A DNA stretch of 15,101 nucleotides. It comes from an uncultured Fretibacterium sp. GTDB taxonomy: Bacteria; Synergistota; Synergistia; Synergistales; Aminobacteriaceae. Shown here in pieces: positions 13,014-15,101 of the stretch. The position numbers and the translations under genes are program-made. The notes under the pieces were generated by a model, which searched no databases, was not told the origin of the DNA, and saw nothing but the letters and a program-made list of their open reading frames with translations. Location of the stretch: contig CALAUZ010000268.1 in assembly GCA_937892105.1 (NCBI GenBank), forward strand, positions 1 to 15,101, in the 5' to 3' direction. The stretch's first letter is position 1. Every line of letters begins with the position of its first letter.

Positions 13014-13538
13014 ATGTCAAAGGGCGGACGTAAGAGCAAGTATGACCCTGCAACGACACCCGCGAAGGCTGAAGAGTACGCACGAGACTTACTGACAGAT
13101 GCACAGATAGCAGCTCAACTAGGAATAAATCAGGCGACATATTACACTTGGCAGAATAAGTACAGCGAGTTTTCAGAGGCGATAAAGCGCGGAAAGTCCG
13201 AAGCCAACAGGGATTTAGTGGATGAGATGAAGAAATCTGCTAAAGGGTACTATGTGGAGGAAGAAGAGACAGTAGTATACCTAGACCGTGACAAGCAGCC
13301 TAAAAGTTACAGCAAAGTAGTGAAGAAACGATATATTCCGCCGTCAACAACCACACAGATATTCTTAGCGAAGAACCGAATGCCTGAAGATTACCGAGAT
13401 GTGCACCGTCAAGAAGTGGATATGCGCGGGCAGTTGCAAGTGAGTACACTAGCAGATTTGATGATGGAGGAGTTCAAGAATGTCCAGAACGAAGAAACCT
13501 CCGAAGGTACAGAACCGACTACAACCCCAAACGATTAA
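13014..13538 (+). CDS. terS: terminase small subunit
   Basis: A 174-residue protein. GGRKSKYDPATTPAKAEEYARDLLTDAQIAAQLGINQATYYTWQNKYSEFSEAIKRGK is the homeodomain-like DNA-binding part typical of phage TerS (consensus: IA..LGI...T.Y.W...Y.EF..A..RGK), and SAKGYYVEEEE follows as in the family. It recognises the phage packaging site and loads TerL. The ATG at 13014 gives the domain from residue 3, but its ribosome site GGGAGGA is 13 bases away. The better-spaced ATG at 13007 is out of frame and yields only 8 codons; removing one base between them would join the two. It overlaps terL by 59 bases. Confidence 0.85.
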   Translation: MSKGGRKSKYDPATTPAKAEEYARDLLTDAQIAAQLGINQATYYTWQNKYSEFSEAIKRGKSEANRDLVDEMKKSAKGYYVEEEETVVYLDRDKQPKSYSKVVKKRYIPPSTTTQIFLAKNRMPEDYRDVHRQEVDMRGQLQVSTLADLMMEEFKNVQNEETSEGTEPTTTPND

Positions 13539-14958
13539 AGCCGCATTCCGAGAAAAACTCCAAGACCCTGAATATTTCACCCGAAAGATACTCAACAAAA
13601 CACTATGGCCAGTGCAGGCCGAGATTCTCCGTTCAGTAAGGGATAACCCGCGAACGGCTGTGCGCTCATGTCATGGAATAGGTAAGACGTTTACGGCGGC
13701 GATGTGCATACTGTGGTTTGTGTATACGCACCCGAAGGCAATAGTGTTGAGTACAGCCCCTACATGGAGGCAGGTAGAGAAACTAATCTGGAAGGAGATA
13801 CGAGCGGCCTATCGTGAAGCAGTAATCCCATTGGGAGGAAATCTGCTGCCGAAGACCCCTGAATTGCACCTGATACATGATGAATGGTATGCAGCCGGAT
13901 TAAGCACGAACGAGCCAGACAGGTTTCAAGGCTTCCATGAAGAGCATATTTTAGTGATAGTAGATGAAGCAGCCGGAGTGAATCTAGAGATATACGAAGC
14001 AATCGAAGGAATATTGACGAGTTCTGGAGCGCGTTTACTTCTGATAGGCAACCCGACAGCAATAGGAACGCCATTCTATGACGCATTCACGAAGCCCGGA
14101 TATAGAACGTTCCATGTAAGTGCATATGACACACCGAACTTCACAGAGTACGGAATAACGCCAGAAGATATAGGCTCTGACATGTGGCAGGACAAAGCGA
14201 AAAGCATACCTTATCCGAGGTTGATAACGCCCCAATGGGTGTCAGACCGTTTCAAGACATGGGGCGAAAACTCTGCGCCGTATCAAGTGCGAGTGATGGG
14301 TAATTTCCCGCAGCAAGGCGAGGATACATTAATACCGTTGCTGTGGATAGAACTAGCGATGGAACGCTGGGAAGAAGCCCCCGAAGGTGCAGATGTTCAG
14401 GTAGGCGTTGATGTAGCGGCGTATGGCAGTGATAAGACAGTGATAGCAGTGCGTAAGGGGGATAAACTGACAGAATTACACGTGTACTCCCAGAAAAATA
14501 CACGCGAAACTTCAGGTTTGGTGCAGAGTCTAGCGCGTGAGCATAGGACTGGAAAAATCAGTGTGGACGAAATCGGAATAGGTCGCGGAGTGGTGGATAG
14601 TCTGGAAGAGGACGGCTACGAGAATGTGGGCGTAAACGTTGCGGAGAAGTCTTCAGACAGTGAGAGATACCACAATTTGAGGGCTGAACTGTGGTGGAAC
14701 TTGCGGGAGCTGCTGAACCCTGAGAAAGAGCCGATAGCGTTACCGCCTGATGATGAATTGCTGAGTGAATTAGCGTCAGTGAAGTACAAAGTAGACGCAC
14801 GCGGTGCAATTCAGATAGAGAGCAAGGAGGAAATGCGGAAGAGGCTGGGGCATTCTCCTGACAGGGCAGACGCGGTAGTGTTGGCCTTTGCGCGGACGCA
14901 GCATGAAGGGTATGTATCACTAGGCGGTGATATGTATATATCAAAATATGTATCATGA
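13480..14958 (+). CDS. terL: terminase large subunit
   Basis: A 492-residue packaging motor. ATPase: Walker A SCHGIGKT (63-70), Walker B ILVIVDEA (157-164) with Asp161 and Glu162, motif III LLIGNPT (187-193). Nuclease: VGVDVAAYGSDKTVI with Asp311, ISVDEIGIGRG with Asp363 and the C-terminal SPDRADAVVLAFA with Asp461/Asp464, the three acidic positions of the RNase H-like fold. Both activities look intact and the length is normal. It binds the prohead portal with TerS, pumps DNA in and cuts it. GGAGGAG precedes the ATG, inside the end of terS. Stop TGA at 14956-14958 is followed by the ribosome site of the methylase gene. Confidence 0.95.
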   Translation: MSRTKKPPKVQNRLQPQTIKAAFREKLQDPEYFTRKILNKTLWPVQAEILRSVRDNPRTAVRSCHGIGKTFTAAMCILWFVYTHPKAIVLSTAPTWRQVEKLIWKEIRAAYREAVIPLGGNLLPKTPELHLIHDEWYAAGLSTNEPDRFQGFHEEHILVIVDEAAGVNLEIYEAIEGILTSSGARLLLIGNPTAIGTPFYDAFTKPGYRTFHVSAYDTPNFTEYGITPEDIGSDMWQDKAKSIPYPRLITPQWVSDRFKTWGENSAPYQVRVMGNFPQQGEDTLIPLLWIELAMERWEEAPEGADVQVGVDVAAYGSDKTVIAVRKGDKLTELHVYSQKNTRETSGLVQSLAREHRTGKISVDEIGIGRGVVDSLEEDGYENVGVNVAEKSSDSERYHNLRAELWWNLRELLNPEKEPIALPPDDELLSELASVKYKVDARGAIQIESKEEMRKRLGHSPDRADAVVLAFARTQHEGYVSLGGDMYISKYVS

Positions 14959-14967
14959 GGAGGCAGT

Positions 14968-15101
14968 ATGAAGTACGGAGAGATAGTGCAGTTAGGGCGA
15001 CACAGGCTTATGTGCGGAGACGCGACATGTTACGAGGACATCGAGGCGTTAATAGGTGAATGCATGGTCGACCTCGTGACATGTCGCGTCTCCGCACATA
15101 A
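14968..15101 (+). CDS. DNA methylase, N-terminal fragment
   Basis: Starts MKYGEIVQLGRHRLMCGDAT after GAGGAGG. The segment LGRHRLMCGDATCYEDIEALIG, ending MVDLVT, is the N-terminus of phage N6/N4 DNA methylases, where DLV.TDPPY should follow (GD motif for S-adenosylmethionine, then DPPY catalytic motif). Here the sequence after MVDLVT is replaced by an inverted copy of 15008-15030, so CRVSAH is not native. The gene is therefore cut at about 15078. It may work with the upstream ParB-DUF4417 protein, since ParB-like domains and such methylases are often adjacent or fused. Confidence 0.75.
   Translation, partial: MKYGEIVQLGRHRLMCGDATCYEDIEALIGECMVDLVTCRVSAH
15008..15101. repeat. 23-base inverted repeat at the window end
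   Basis: The last 23 bases (15079-15101) are the exact reverse complement of 15008-15030. ACATGT, itself a palindrome, stands at both junction edges (15025-15030 and 15079-15084). The copy replaces the expected methylase codons, so it is most likely a fold-back artefact of amplification or assembly rather than a biological repeat. Confidence 0.85.

Noticed and set aside
1..15101. Search for CRISPR arrays, tRNA genes, integrase and insertion sequences
   Set aside because: No spaced identical repeats, cloverleaf with CCA-type end, recombinase motif or transposase frame was seen by eye.

Overview
The window is a stretch of a tailed double-stranded DNA phage or prophage, most likely of a Bacillota (Firmicutes) host. 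Reasons: all supported genes lie on the + strand, packed head to tail with short overlaps and strong AGGAGG-type ribosome sites; the genes are typical of siphovirus-like Firmicute phages (Sak4-type ATPase, DUF669, SF2 helicase, Bro-N protein, RecU-like nuclease, primase/D5 helicase, ArpU/RinA-like regulator, ParB-DUF4417, TerS, TerL, DNA methylase). TAA, TAG and TGA all serve as stops, so the code is standard. No integrase, tRNA, rRNA or CRISPR array was seen, so lysogeny cannot be decided from this window.

Layout: (1) 16-2260, a Sak4-like recombinase followed by seven small genes, several with paired cysteines (zinc-ribbon-like) plus a Cro-like HTH protein and a one-pass membrane protein. 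(2) 2391-9402, the replication and recombination module: DUF669 protein with an SSB-like acidic tip, an SF2 helicase whose Walker A motif is interrupted by a 348-residue LAGLIDADG intein, a Bro-N protein, a RecU-like nuclease, a TOPRIM primase and a D5/SF3 helicase, then a small unknown gene. Helicase and primase are each broken by a one-base frame change inside conserved domains, and the RecU-like gene has no good start. (3) 9403-9737, an AT-rich non-coding region with six GGGGCA-type motifs, inverted repeats and a candidate promoter. (4) 9738-10356, a late-regulator-like gene followed by four TGRYAC boxes phased at 11 bp and a strong hairpin. (5) 10357-12946, a ParB-DUF4417 fusion and then an AT-richer island: two proteins sharing the N-terminal peptide MPKGNSGIKRGG, the second an ADP-ribosyltransferase with R, STS and ExE motifs, and a DUF6508-like protein. 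(6) 13014-15101, the small and large terminase subunits and the start of a DNA methylase, cut by the window end where 23 bases fold back as an inverted copy of nearby sequence.

How they may work together: the ATPase, DUF669 protein and RecU-like nuclease fit single-strand annealing or recombination; helicase, primase and D5 helicase fit fork loading and replication; the ArpU/RinA-like protein probably switches on the packaging genes through the phased boxes; terminase packages the DNA. The most unusual part is the ADP-ribosyltransferase island with its shared leader peptide, which may mark cargo delivered with the virion, an inference by analogy with T4 Alt.
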